Assembly (NCBI GenBank): GCA_902618695.1
Contig: CACNCB010000001.1
Span: forward strand, 310,001-374,000
From: an uncultured Pelagibacteraceae bacterium
GTDB lineage: Bacteria; Pseudomonadota; Alphaproteobacteria; Pelagibacterales; Pelagibacteraceae
Reading direction: 5' to 3'
Length of the DNA stretch: 64,000 nt
Below are positions 1-8,355 of this stretch, piece by piece. The stretch's first letter is position 1, and each line of letters begins with the position of its first letter. Below the pieces are notes generated by a model that was given only the letters and a program-made list of their open reading frames with translations, had not been told where the DNA came from and did no database searches. The position numbers and the translations under genes were made by a program.

Positions 1-56
1 CAATTGAAGAAGCTATAGAAAAATCTAAGAAAATGGAACAAGAAGCTGCTGCTTAA
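1..56 (+). CDS. atpD: ATP synthase F1 subunit beta, C-terminal end (partial)
   Basis: The first 56 bases are the end of an open frame (frame starting at base 3) whose last residues read IEEAIEKSKKMEQEAAA before TAA. This fits the C-terminus of alphaproteobacterial F1-ATPase beta subunits, and the epsilon gene follows directly, the normal atp operon order. The stop shares its last A with the atpC ATG (TAATG), which suggests translational coupling. Everything upstream is outside the window. Confidence 0.85.
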   Translation, partial: IEEAIEKSKKMEQEAAA

Positions 57-448
57 TGAGTGAAGAGTTTAGAGTTGAAATAGTAAATCCTGAAAAATCT
101 TTTTTAGTAAAAGATGATGTTTCAGAAGTTGTGGTCCCTGCTTTTGAAGGAGAGATGGGAATATTGAAGGATCATATTTCTATTATTTCCTTTTTGAAAC
201 CTGGGATAATTAAGATTTTATCAAAATCAGGTGATGAAAATTACTATGTTGAAGATGGGATTGTTGAGTTTAAAAATAACAATCTATCTATTTTAACAAG
301 TACAATTTTTAATCTTGCTGATATGGATAAATCAAAGCAACAAGATTTACTTAAACAAGCAAAAGAAGAGGCTAATAAAACCGATATTAACGATCAATCT
401 AAATACTTAGCAGATCAAAAAGTTGAAGTTTTAAAAACTCTAAATTAA
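56..448 (+). CDS. atpC: ATP synthase F1 subunit epsilon
   Basis: Epsilon subunit of the F1Fo ATP synthase, part of the rotor central stalk on the cytoplasmic side and an inhibitor of ATP hydrolysis. The 130-residue length is normal. An N-terminal beta-sandwich (about residues 1-85, with the family-typical stretch VVVPAFEGEMGILKDH) is followed by a short Lys/Gln-rich helical tail. The start overlaps the atpD stop by one base. It is the last gene of the atp operon here and converges with rppH, overlapping its 3' end by 9 bp. Confidence 0.93.
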   Translation: MSEEFRVEIVNPEKSFLVKDDVSEVVVPAFEGEMGILKDHISIISFLKPGIIKILSKSGDENYYVEDGIVEFKNNNLSILTSTIFNLADMDKSKQQDLLKQAKEEANKTDINDQSKYLADQKVEVLKTLN

Positions 449-913
449 TTTTTTTACTTTTTCTCTAAGTTCTTTGTAAACATGATGTTTAAAATCAACA
501 ACAACATCAGTAATTAAGTCTAAGTCAATCCACTTCCAATCTAAAAATTCTGGATTAGATGTATTAATATTTATTTCATTATCATTTCCAATAAATCGCA
601 TTAAAAACCATTTTTGCTTCTGACCTTTGTACTTACCTTTCCAAATAATACCTAGCAATCTATCAGGTAAATCATAGGTTAATGTACCATCTAATTCTTT
701 TATAAGTTCTACGCTTTTGATACTTGTTTCTTCCTCTAGTTCTCTAAATGCAGCTTTTAAATTGTCTTCTCCCTCATCAACACCACCCTGAGGCATTTGC
801 CAAAAATTTTTAGGATTATCTATTCTTTTTGCTACGAATACTTTATTTTGTTTATTTAATAAAACAATTCCGACCCCACTTCTCAGTGGTAAATCTTTAA
901 AATTTTTATTCAT
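440..913 (-). CDS. rppH: RNA pyrophosphohydrolase RppH (Nudix)
   Basis: Nudix hydrolase predicted to remove pyrophosphate from 5'-triphosphorylated RNA and so start mRNA decay; some relatives act on dinucleoside polyphosphates. The Nudix box lies at residues 43-65 (GGVDEGE, then RELEEETSI), with the catalytic glutamates present. The N-terminal LRSGVGIVLLN and the FWQMPQGG motif are typical of the RppH/NudH group, as is the length of 157 residues. It is the last gene of the rplU-led operon, one base after ctpA, a common alphaproteobacterial neighbourhood. Confidence 0.88.
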   Translation of the reverse strand: MNKNFKDLPLRSGVGIVLLNKQNKVFVAKRIDNPKNFWQMPQGGVDEGEDNLKAAFRELEEETSIKSVELIKELDGTLTYDLPDRLLGIIWKGKYKGQKQKWFLMRFIGNDNEININTSNPEFLDWKWIDLDLITDVVVDFKHHVYKELREKVKKLI

Positions 914-914
914 A

Positions 915-2054
915 TTATCCGTTAAGTAACTTAATAGCGTAGTTCAATTGATTATCAGTATCAGTTTTTATTCTAAAATCATCACCTTCTTCATTTACTT
1001 CAATATCTGGTCTAACACCTACTTCAGATATAGATTTTCCTGAAGGTAAATAATATTTTGACACAGTTAATCTGATAGCTCCACGATTTTTTAATGGAAT
1101 TATTGATTGAACTGAACCTTTACCAAAGCTATTTTCGCCAATGATAATTGCTCTTTTGTGATCTTTTAAAGCTCCAGCTACTATTTCGGATGCTGACGCT
1201 GATCCATAATTAATTAAAACCAACAAAGTCTTTCCATCTGTAATGTCACCTTTACGTGCAAACCACTTTCTATTTTCAGATTTTTTTCTACTTTTTGTTG
1301 AAACTATTTCTCCATTTTCTAGAAAAAAATCTGAGATTTTTATTGCTTGAGATAAAAGACCTCCAGGATTATTTCTTAAATCTAAAATAAATGAATTTAG
1401 GTTTTTATTTTTTTTAAGTTTTTTAATTTGTTTTTCTATTTGATCACTACTGTTATCATTAAATGAGGTAAGCCTGAGGTATCCTATACTTTCATCTATA
1501 ATTTCAGATTTCACAGATTGAACCTGAATAACTTCTCTTATTACATTAAATATTAAAGCCTTTTTTTCACCTCTTCGTCTTACTGTTAATTCTATTCCAG
1601 AACCTACAGGTCCTCTCATTAAATCAACGGCTTCACTTAATGATTTTCCTTGAACTTGAATACCATTTATTTTGACTATGTAATCACCAGCTTTTAATCC
1701 AGCCCTTGATGCAGGTGTATCATCTATTGGTGAAATTACTTTTACAACCCCTGCTTCCATGCTAACCTCAATTCCTAATCCACCAAATTCACCACTAGTC
1801 TCAGTTTGCATTTCCTCAAAAATTTTGGGAGGCATGTATGCTGAATAAGGATCAAGTGATTGTAAAAGACCATTAATCGCAGCGTCCATGCTTTCAGATT
1901 GATTTATTTCATCTACGTATTCTTTATTAATCTTTTCTAAAACTTCACCAAAAAGATCAATTTTTTTGTAAATGTCAATTTCAGCTGAAATAACTGTTTT
2001 AGTAAAGTATAAAACAGAGAAAAAGATTAATAAATAAAATTTAATTTTCATCAT
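915..2054 (-). CDS. ctpA: Carboxyl-terminal processing protease, S41 family
   Basis: Periplasmic serine protease of the CtpA/Prc family that trims C-termini of envelope proteins. The order is a signal peptide or N-terminal anchor (KIKFYLLIFFSVLYF), a PDZ domain (about residues 92-160, GLGIEVSMEAGVVKV), then the S41 catalytic domain with the serine segment GSASASE near residue 287 and the lysine of FGKGSVQ near 312. The open frame extends 12 codons upstream, but the ATG at 2054 overlaps the rsfS stop as ATGA, so I chose it (379 residues); ATG 2051 is equally possible. Confidence 0.88.
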   Translation of the reverse strand: MMKIKFYLLIFFSVLYFTKTVISAEIDIYKKIDLFGEVLEKINKEYVDEINQSESMDAAINGLLQSLDPYSAYMPPKIFEEMQTETSGEFGGLGIEVSMEAGVVKVISPIDDTPASRAGLKAGDYIVKINGIQVQGKSLSEAVDLMRGPVGSGIELTVRRRGEKKALIFNVIREVIQVQSVKSEIIDESIGYLRLTSFNDNSSDQIEKQIKKLKKNKNLNSFILDLRNNPGGLLSQAIKISDFFLENGEIVSTKSRKKSENRKWFARKGDITDGKTLLVLINYGSASASEIVAGALKDHKRAIIIGENSFGKGSVQSIIPLKNRGAIRLTVSKYYLPSGKSISEVGVRPDIEVNEEGDDFRIKTDTDNQLNYAIKLLNG

Positions 2055-2401
2055 ATAATCACTTTTTCTTTTGGAATTAGCTCTGACCAAATTTTCTCTA
2101 ACTCATAAAATTTTCTTTTTTCAGGATGGAAAATATGAACAATTAAATCAATCCCATCAACAAGCTTCCATTCTGCACTATCTTTACCCTCAATTTTGGA
2201 GTTTTTTACACCATTATTTTTTAGCTTCTCTAAAACTTGTTCAGATAAAGATTGGATATGTCTAGATGAGGTCCCGCTTGCTATGATCATGTAATCAGCC
2301 ATAGAACTTTTGTCTTTAAGATCAATAGTTACTATATTTTGAGCTTTATTGAGATCTAGTGTGTTGATTACAATTTCTTTTAAGTCTGAAATTTTGTCCA
2401 T
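2051..2401 (-). CDS. rsfS: Ribosomal silencing factor RsfS
   Basis: RsfS (DUF143/Iojap family) binds ribosomal protein L14 and blocks subunit joining under starvation. The 116 residues contain the family signatures SMADYMIIASGTSSRHIQ and WKLVDGIDLIVHIFHPEKR. It lies between nadD and ctpA; the nadD-rsfS pairing is very widely conserved in bacteria. Its stop overlaps the ctpA start by 4 bp, indicating co-translation. This is a confident assignment. Confidence 0.92.
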   Translation of the reverse strand: MDKISDLKEIVINTLDLNKAQNIVTIDLKDKSSMADYMIIASGTSSRHIQSLSEQVLEKLKNNGVKNSKIEGKDSAEWKLVDGIDLIVHIFHPEKRKFYELEKIWSELIPKEKVII

Positions 2402-2418
2402 TAATTGAATTTAGATTA

Positions 2419-2940
2419 TCAAATTTTTCTTAATTGAGAAGATGAAATGTTGACTTTATTAAACTCAATAAACTCTAGATTGGTCTTACTAAGTTGCTTA
2501 AATGTCTTTGATTTTAAAGAATTTTTTTTATACCCATGTCTATCAAAAACTAGGATGTTACATTTTTGTGAAATTAATTTAGATTTATGCCATTTATGAA
2601 AATTAATAAGGTTGTCGGCACCCATTAAAAAATAAATTTCAATGCTTTTATCTTTTTTTAAATGATTAATTAAATTTATAGTTTTATTTGAATTAATAAT
2701 TTTTTCATAAAATTTAACCTTAATAAATGAATTTGTACCAATTATTTTTTTACAATATTTAATTCTGTCAGCAACAGATGTCTTACTCTCTATTTTAAAT
2801 GGATTTTTTTTTGTAATTGCCCAAATAACTTTTTTGAGTTTGTATCTTTTTTTTGCTTCCTTAGAAATTGCCAAATGTCCTTTATGAGCAGGATCGAACG
2901 ATCCACCTAATACACCAACTTTTATTTTTGTGTTATCCAA
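2419..2940 (-). CDS. nadD: Nicotinate-nucleotide adenylyltransferase NadD
   Basis: Makes nicotinate adenine dinucleotide from nicotinate mononucleotide and ATP, the penultimate step of NAD synthesis. The nucleotidyltransferase motif GGSFDPAHKGHL is at about residues 12-23, the FLMGADNLINFHKW segment follows, and the second conserved motif ISSSQLR is at the extreme C-terminus. At 173 residues it is shorter than many NadDs (about 190-215): it ends right after ISSSQLRKI, so the usual C-terminal helix is missing or minimal. It follows proA by one base and precedes rsfS. Confidence 0.88.
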   Translation of the reverse strand: MDNTKIKVGVLGGSFDPAHKGHLAISKEAKKRYKLKKVIWAITKKNPFKIESKTSVADRIKYCKKIIGTNSFIKVKFYEKIINSNKTINLINHLKKDKSIEIYFLMGADNLINFHKWHKSKLISQKCNILVFDRHGYKKNSLKSKTFKQLSKTNLEFIEFNKVNISSSQLRKI

Positions 2941-2941
2941 T

Positions 2942-4192
2942 TTAATTTCTTATTTTACCATTACTAGTGATTTCATATTTATATGAAATCAATTGATTTA
3001 AACCTACAGGGCCTCTTGGTGGTAGTATATTAGTAGAAATTCCAACTTCTCCACCAAATCCAAATTCACCTCCATCAGCAAATTGAGTTGAGGTATTATG
3101 CATTGCAATTGAGCTTTTAACATTTTTTAAGAAATATTTTGCTGTTTTTTTATTTTTTGTAATGATGGAGTCAGTGTGCATTGTGCCATATTTATTAATA
3201 TGCTTAATTGCCTCTTCAGAATTTTTAACAACTTTAACAGATACAATTGATGCCAAATATTCAGTTGACCAATCTTTTTCTTTTGCAGGATATACTTGAC
3301 CTTTGTAATAACTCTTCAAAATCTTATCACCAATTATTTTACAACCATTATTTTCAAGTGCCTGCAAAATTGGATTACCAAATTTTTTTACTATATTTTT
3401 ATGAATAAGAATGGTTTCAGTTGCGCCACAAATACTTGTATTTCTTAATTTAGCGTTATAGACAACTTCTTTAGCCATTTTTAATTCTGCATCTTTATCT
3501 ATATAAGTATGACAAAGTCCCTCTAAGTGCCCAATTATAGGCACTTTGGATAATTCTAAAACTTTTTTAACTAAATTTTTTCCACCACGAGGTATTATGA
3601 CATCGATATATTTTTTCATTTTAGAAAGCATTATATCTACGAGTTTTCTTTGTTTTGAGTCGATAAATTGAATAAAGTTTTCATCAACTTTATTTTTTTT
3701 AAGTGCTTTTCTAAACAACTTAGCTAGAGCTTTATTTGAATTTATGGCCTCAGAGCCTCCTTTCAAAATCACTACATTTCCAGATTTAAAACAAAGACTA
3801 GCAACATCTGAAGTTACATTTGGTCTACTTTCATAAATAACTCCAATAACTCCAATTGGTATTGAAACTCTTTTAATATCCAAACCATTTGGTCTCTTCC
3901 ATTTTTCTAAAGTGCTATCTATAGGATCCCTTAATTTAACTATTTTTAAAATAGAATTTATAATTCCATCTAATTTATTTTCATTTAAATGAAGTCTTTT
4001 GATTAAGTTTTCTTTTAAACCTTTTTTTCTTGCGTAATTAATATCTTTTGAATTTTGATTAATAATAAATTTTTTTTCATTCTTAATTAATTTAGCGTAA
4101 TCATTTAAGACTTTATTTTTTACTTCAGTTGTAATTTTATACTCACTAGCTTTTCGAGCTTTTATTCCAATTAAATTCATATATTTAATCAT
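2942..4192 (-). CDS. proA: Gamma-glutamyl phosphate reductase ProA
   Basis: NADPH-dependent reduction of gamma-glutamyl phosphate to glutamate semialdehyde, the second step of proline synthesis. It belongs to the aldehyde dehydrogenase superfamily; the catalytic cysteine is C255 in NTSICGATET, and PIGVIGVIYESRPNVT is the family signature. The length, 416 residues, is normal. It abuts proB with no gap (proB TAA next to the proA ATG), so the two are co-transcribed. An in-frame ATG four codons downstream (4180) is an alternative start. Confidence 0.95.
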   Translation of the reverse strand: MIKYMNLIGIKARKASEYKITTEVKNKVLNDYAKLIKNEKKFIINQNSKDINYARKKGLKENLIKRLHLNENKLDGIINSILKIVKLRDPIDSTLEKWKRPNGLDIKRVSIPIGVIGVIYESRPNVTSDVASLCFKSGNVVILKGGSEAINSNKALAKLFRKALKKNKVDENFIQFIDSKQRKLVDIMLSKMKKYIDVIIPRGGKNLVKKVLELSKVPIIGHLEGLCHTYIDKDAELKMAKEVVYNAKLRNTSICGATETILIHKNIVKKFGNPILQALENNGCKIIGDKILKSYYKGQVYPAKEKDWSTEYLASIVSVKVVKNSEEAIKHINKYGTMHTDSIITKNKKTAKYFLKNVKSSIAMHNTSTQFADGGEFGFGGEVGISTNILPPRGPVGLNQLISYKYEITSNGKIRN

Positions 4193-5299
4193 TTAAATTT
4201 CCACCATATCATCTTTATGAATAACTTCTGATTTTGCAACATAGCCTAATAATTTTTCAATTTCATTAGAGTGATGACCCATAATTTTAGTCACCTCATC
4301 AGAAGTAAAGGAGCTTAACCCTCTAGCACATTCATTATTTTTTTTATCTAATACTTTAATATGATCACCTTTGTTAAATCTTCCCGAAACTTTTTTAATT
4401 CCTGCTGCTAACAAACTTTTTCCAGATTTTAATGCTTTTTTAGCACCATCATCAATTGTTAAAGCTCCTTTAGGTGCTACAGAACTTATTATCCATTTTT
4501 TTCTTGCATCTAACTTTGAAATCTTTGAACTAAACCAAGTACAATTATTTTTTTCAATAATTTTTGAAATAGGGTTTGAGTATAGTCCATTGGCAATAAC
4601 CATACTAGTACCAGCAAGCTGACATATTTTTGCAGCTTCAATTTTTGTATGCATACCACCACTTCCATATTCATTTACGCCTTTAATATAAATTTTTTTT
4701 AGATCTTTTTTTAGGTCATCAATTTTTTTTATAAGTTTAGCATCCTTAAAAATTTTAGGGTTTTTTGTATACAAACCATCAACGTCAGATAATAAAATTA
4801 AGGTATCTGCGTTTGTAATTTGCGCGACCCTAGATGCCAATCTATCATTATCTCCATATTTTATTTCACTCGTTGCAATAGTGTCATTTTCATTTACTAC
4901 AGGAATAAAACCAAGTTCAAAAAGATTATCAAAAGTTCGTTTTGCATTGAGAGATCTTCTTCTTTCCTCAGTATCTTCTAATGTAAGCAAAATCTGAGAA
5001 ATATTTAATTTATATTTTGCAAAAGTTTGTGAAAATAAATTCATCAGCTCTATTTGACCAATAGAAGCAATAGCTTGACTCTTATCTAATTTGATATTTT
5101 TTTTGTTATAATTCATTTTCTTGCAACCCAAAGCTATAGCACCAGAGCTAACAATAACTACTTTTTGATTTTTATCTCTTAATTTTTTAATATCTTCTGC
5201 AAAACTAGATAACCATTGTTTCCTAATTTTTTTATTTTGATCAACTAGGAGAGATGATCCAATTTTGACAATAATTATTTTAGAGTTTTTAAGATACAT
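4193..5299 (-). CDS. proB: Glutamate 5-kinase ProB
   Basis: Phosphorylates glutamate to gamma-glutamyl phosphate, the committed and feedback-inhibited step of proline synthesis. An amino-acid-kinase domain (about residues 1-255, with VVIVSSGAIALG, PVVNENDT and YGDNDRLAS) is followed by a C-terminal PUA domain (about 275-368, KGALTIDDGAKKAL onward). The 368 residues match two-domain bacterial ProB. The 5' end overlaps the obgE stop by 11 bp. Confidence 0.95.
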   Translation of the reverse strand: MYLKNSKIIIVKIGSSLLVDQNKKIRKQWLSSFAEDIKKLRDKNQKVVIVSSGAIALGCKKMNYNKKNIKLDKSQAIASIGQIELMNLFSQTFAKYKLNISQILLTLEDTEERRRSLNAKRTFDNLFELGFIPVVNENDTIATSEIKYGDNDRLASRVAQITNADTLILLSDVDGLYTKNPKIFKDAKLIKKIDDLKKDLKKIYIKGVNEYGSGGMHTKIEAAKICQLAGTSMVIANGLYSNPISKIIEKNNCTWFSSKISKLDARKKWIISSVAPKGALTIDDGAKKALKSGKSLLAAGIKKVSGRFNKGDHIKVLDKKNNECARGLSSFTSDEVTKIMGHHSNEIEKLLGYVAKSEVIHKDDMVEI

Positions 5300-6272
5300 A
5301 AGACAAAAGCTTTGCTTTAATTTTTGATACAGATTCTTTCTCCAGAGTTGTCATTGTCATAATCTCACAATTTTTACCCTTTGAAAAATGATCTATAACT
5401 TCATTTACTGTTTCTTCATCAATCAAATCGACTTTATTAAGCACAATTAGTTCTTTTTTTTCTAATAACTTTGCACTGTAACTTTTTAATTCATTTTTCA
5501 CCTGATTATAAGACTCATTCAGATCTAAGTTGGTGACATCAATTAAGTGCAGTAAAGACTTACATCTCTCTATATGTTTTAAAAATTGTATCCCTAACCC
5601 TATACCTTCGTGAGCACCTTCAACTAATCCTGGAATATCTGCAATGGTAATTTCTTTATCATCGTAAGAAGCCACGCCAAGGTTGGGATTAATAGTTGTA
5701 AATTTGTAATTTGCAATTTTTGGACTTGCGTTTGTTAATGCTGCTAACAAACTTGATTTTCCTGCATTTGGCAATCCAATAATACCGATATCAGCAATTG
5801 TTTTTAATTGAAGCCATATTGTAAATTCTTCTCCGATAGTGCCTTTAGTAAATTTTCTTGGAGCTCTATTTGTAGAACTTTTAAATCTTGTGTTTCCCAA
5901 ACCTCCTTTTCCACCAGCAGCCGCAACATATTCTTCACCTTTTTTATTAAAATCAAAAAGAAGAGTTTTGTTATCTTCTTCAAATACCTGTGTACCTAGA
6001 GGAACTTTTAAAATTAAATCTTCACCACCTTTTCCTGTTCGGTTTTGACCAGAACCATTTTCTCCACGTTTGGCTTTGTGGTGTTGTTGATATCGATAAT
6101 CAATAAGGGTATTTAAATTTTCCTCTGACTTCAAAATAATTGATCCACCTTTTCCACCGTCCCCACCATCTGGTCCGCCAAACTCAACATATTTCTCTCT
6201 TCTAAAACTAGGAGATCCGTCTCCACCGTTTCCAGCTTTAATATAAATTTTAACTTGATCGAGAAATTTCAT
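5289..6272 (-). CDS. obgE: GTPase Obg/CgtA
   Basis: Essential ribosome-associated GTPase involved in 50S assembly and stress signalling. A glycine-rich Obg fold (about residues 1-157) is followed by the G domain: P-loop GLPNAGKSS near 166-174, DIPG (G3) and NKVD (G4). It ends soon after the G domain at 327 residues, without the variable C-terminal region found in many Obg proteins; that region is not universally conserved. Its place after rplU-rpmA is the classic bacterial arrangement. Confidence 0.94.
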   Translation of the reverse strand: MKFLDQVKIYIKAGNGGDGSPSFRREKYVEFGGPDGGDGGKGGSIILKSEENLNTLIDYRYQQHHKAKRGENGSGQNRTGKGGEDLILKVPLGTQVFEEDNKTLLFDFNKKGEEYVAAAGGKGGLGNTRFKSSTNRAPRKFTKGTIGEEFTIWLQLKTIADIGIIGLPNAGKSSLLAALTNASPKIANYKFTTINPNLGVASYDDKEITIADIPGLVEGAHEGIGLGIQFLKHIERCKSLLHLIDVTNLDLNESYNQVKNELKSYSAKLLEKKELIVLNKVDLIDEETVNEVIDHFSKGKNCEIMTMTTLEKESVSKIKAKLLSYVS

Positions 6273-6303
6273 AATACAACATCTATTTTAATTGGTTGTA
6301 CTA

Positions 6304-6558
6304 TTAATTGGGCTTTACAGAAACAAAAGTTCTATCTGATTTAGATTTTTTGAAAACAACTTTCCCTTTAACAACTGAAAATATTGAATGATCTTTACCC
6401 ATACCAACATTTTCACCTGGAAAAATCTTAGTTCCTCTTTGTCTAACAATTATGTTTCCAGGAATTACTGTTTCACCACCATACTTTTTTACACCAAGTC
6501 TTCTACCAGCACTATCTCGTCCGTTTCGTGATGATCCACCTGCTTTTTTTGTTGCCAT
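6304..6558 (-). CDS. rpmA: 50S ribosomal protein L27
   Basis: L27 of the large subunit, whose N-terminus reaches the peptidyl-transferase centre. The protein starts [16 protein letters not shown], the conserved L27 N-terminus without a cleavable extension, and contains [18 protein letters not shown]. The length of 84 residues is normal. It lies 14 bp after rplU. Confidence 0.97.
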   Translation of the reverse strand: MATKKAGGSSRNGRDSAGRRLGVKKYGGETVIPGNIIVRQRGTKIFPGENVGMGKDHSIFSVVKGKVVFKKSKSDRTFVSVKPN

Positions 6559-6572
6559 AATTTACCTAATAA

Positions 6573-6971
6573 CTATTTGCTTACTGCTTCCTTAACTTCT
6601 TCTTTTTTTGAAGTTTTAGAAATTTTTTCAGCTTCTGGTAATACTTTACCATCTTTTGAAAAAATTTTGTTAATTCTTATCATAGAATATTGTTGTCTAT
6701 GCCCATTTTTTCTTCTTGAATTTTGTCTTCTTCTTTTTTTAAAAATTAAAATAGTTCTATTTTTGCTATTTTTAATTAAATCAGCCTCCACTTTTGCGCC
6801 CACAACATTTGGAGTTCCGATTTCAATTGATTTATCATCGCCGTATGCCAAGATTTCATTAAACTCTATTTTAGTTTCGGGTTTAGAGTCTGGTAATTTT
6901 TCAATCTTTAGAATTTCTCCAGATTTTACTTTATACTGTTTTCCACCTGTTTTTATTACTGCGTATGACAT
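6573..6971 (-). CDS. rplU: 50S ribosomal protein L21
   Basis: Large-subunit ribosomal protein. It starts MSYAVIKTGGKQYKV, an unmistakable L21 N-terminus; residues around 78-100 carry the basic KKRRRQNSRRKNGHRQ segment typical of L21. At 132 residues it carries a C-terminal extension of roughly 25-30 residues (SKDGKVLPEAEKISKT...), as some alphaproteobacterial L21 proteins do. It heads a nine-gene operon on this strand and has a clear promoter about 27 bp upstream of the ATG. No Shine-Dalgarno sequence is obvious. Confidence 0.96.
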   Translation of the reverse strand: MSYAVIKTGGKQYKVKSGEILKIEKLPDSKPETKIEFNEILAYGDDKSIEIGTPNVVGAKVEADLIKNSKNRTILIFKKRRRQNSRRKNGHRQQYSMIRINKIFSKDGKVLPEAEKISKTSKKEEVKEAVSK

Positions 6972-6997
6972 AGTATGATTTAATTTAAAGTTACTGC

Positions 6998-7025
6998 AAT
7001 ATAGTTGTAGTCAGCCTTTAGTCAA
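6998..7025 (-). promoter_or_regulatory. Sigma-70-type promoter of the rplU operon
   Basis: Read on the minus strand: TTGACT (7025-7020), a 16-nt spacer, TATATT (7003-6998). Transcription should start near 6991, giving a leader of about 20 nt. Both hexamers differ from consensus by one base and the placement suits the head of the operon. Identified by eye only. Confidence 0.65.
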
Positions 7026-7035
7026 GCCGAATTAA

Positions 7036-7755
7036 TTAGAAATTATCCTTAAAATCTCTTAATTTTGAAAAGGTTTTAACATCTTTTGCTCTTAAAAATA
7101 TATTACACTCCAATTCCTCTTTTAAAGTTGACGGTATCGTAGGAATTCCATTTTCTCTTAATTTTTTTATTTTTTCTATTTTTTTTTGTAAATCTTTGTT
7201 TTCGGAATCATATTTTTTGCAAAACTTTGCATTGTTAAGAGTGTATTCATGACCACAATAAATTTTTGTATCTTTTGGCAATAATTTAATTTTGTTTAAA
7301 GATTCAAACATTTCCTCATAAGAACCTTCAAATATTCTTCCACAACCAAGTGAGAAAAGTGTATCTCCAGTAAAAACTATTTTTTCTTTAAAAAAATTAA
7401 AACAAATATGGCCTGAAGTATGTCCAGGTATATGCATAATTTCAGCTTCAAAGTTTTCAGCTTTCCATATTTGATTGTCTTCTAACAATATGTCTATTCC
7501 AGGTATTCTTTTAGAGTCTCCTTCAAAACCTACAACAACTGATCCATATTTTTTTTTTAATTCTTGATTTCCTCCTATATGATCATAGTGATGATGAGTA
7601 TTAAGAATGTATTTTAATTTTATATTTTTATTCTTAAGGAAATTTATTATTGGCTCGGACTCACTGGGATCTACAACACATGCAGAATTGTTACTTTCGT
7701 CTATTATTAAATAGCTATAGTTGTCTTGAAGACAAGGTATAATTTCAATACGCAT
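7036..7755 (-). CDS. gloB: Hydroxyacylglutathione hydrolase (glyoxalase II)
   Basis: Metallo-beta-lactamase-fold thioesterase that hydrolyses S-lactoylglutathione to lactate and glutathione, finishing methylglyoxal detoxification. The metal-binding motif THHHYDHIGG is at about residues 53-62; the other ligands fall in IPGHTSGH and the FTGDTLFSLGCGRIFEG block, with the CGHEYT motif further on. The length of 239 residues is slightly short but complete. It follows metW by one base, so it is probably the third gene of metX-metW-gloB. Confidence 0.9.
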   Translation of the reverse strand: MRIEIIPCLQDNYSYLIIDESNNSACVVDPSESEPIINFLKNKNIKLKYILNTHHHYDHIGGNQELKKKYGSVVVGFEGDSKRIPGIDILLEDNQIWKAENFEAEIMHIPGHTSGHICFNFFKEKIVFTGDTLFSLGCGRIFEGSYEEMFESLNKIKLLPKDTKIYCGHEYTLNNAKFCKKYDSENKDLQKKIEKIKKLRENGIPTIPSTLKEELECNIFLRAKDVKTFSKLRDFKDNF

Positions 7756-7756
7756 T

Positions 7757-8353
7757 TTATTTTTCTATCAAAAATATACCAAGATCTGCAAACAAATTTT
7801 TAACGCCTAAATTACTCTGATTTATTGTTGATTTATCTAGATTGTTTAAAGCGAGTGATTTAAAAATCTTTATATCTTTTGATTTTACAAAGTGAAAAAA
7901 ATCTTTGATTGTACACATATGTAAATTTGGTGTGTTATACCATTCATCTGGTAATGTTTTTGTAATTGGCATCGTACCTTTAAATAATAAATGAAATCTT
8001 ACTTTCCAGTATCCAAAATTAGGAATCGTAACTATTGCTTTTTTTCCAACTCTTAAAAGTTCATCTAAAACTAATTCAGGATTAAGAAAAGCTTGTAGGG
8101 TTTGACTTAAAACAACATAATCAAATGATTTGTCTGGAAATTGCTTTAAATCTTTTTCAGCATTTCCTTCAATTACAGTTAAACCTTTAGCAATACATTC
8201 TTGCACTTTTTCTTTTGAAATCTCTAATCCTCTTATATTTATGTTTTTATTATCCTTTAAAAATTTCATCAAGGTTCCATCGGCACACCCTACATCTAAG
8301 ACTTTCTTATCTTTTTCAATTAAATCTGCTATTACCTGAAATTCATTTTTCAT
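7757..8353 (-). CDS. metW: MetW-family methyltransferase-like protein
   Basis: Class I SAM-dependent methyltransferase fold with motif I VLDVGCADGTLMKFL near residues 19-33, followed by FDYVVLSQTLQAF. The pairing with metX, two bases upstream, is diagnostic of MetW, which is reported to partner MetX in making O-acyl-homoserine in several bacteria. The 198-residue length fits the family. It should be controlled together with metX by the SAM-II riboswitch. Confidence 0.9.
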   Translation of the reverse strand: MKNEFQVIADLIEKDKKVLDVGCADGTLMKFLKDNKNINIRGLEISKEKVQECIAKGLTVIEGNAEKDLKQFPDKSFDYVVLSQTLQAFLNPELVLDELLRVGKKAIVTIPNFGYWKVRFHLLFKGTMPITKTLPDEWYNTPNLHMCTIKDFFHFVKSKDIKIFKSLALNNLDKSTINQSNLGVKNLFADLGIFLIEK

Positions 8354-8355
8354 AA

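Noticed and set aside
2888-2905. GGATCGAACGATCC-like string resembling a tRNA T-loop
   Set aside because: It lies inside nadD, encoding the conserved GGSFDPAHKGH motif, and no acceptor or anticodon arms surround it.
5289-6272. ObgE ends soon after the G domain and could look truncated
   Set aside because: The variable C-terminal region is not conserved in all Obg proteins, the frame ends cleanly and the overlap with proB is typical of an intact operon.
6577-6978. A 133-codon open frame antisense to rplU
   Set aside because: It mirrors a highly conserved ribosomal protein gene and has no recognisable protein features; it is a shadow of rplU codon use.
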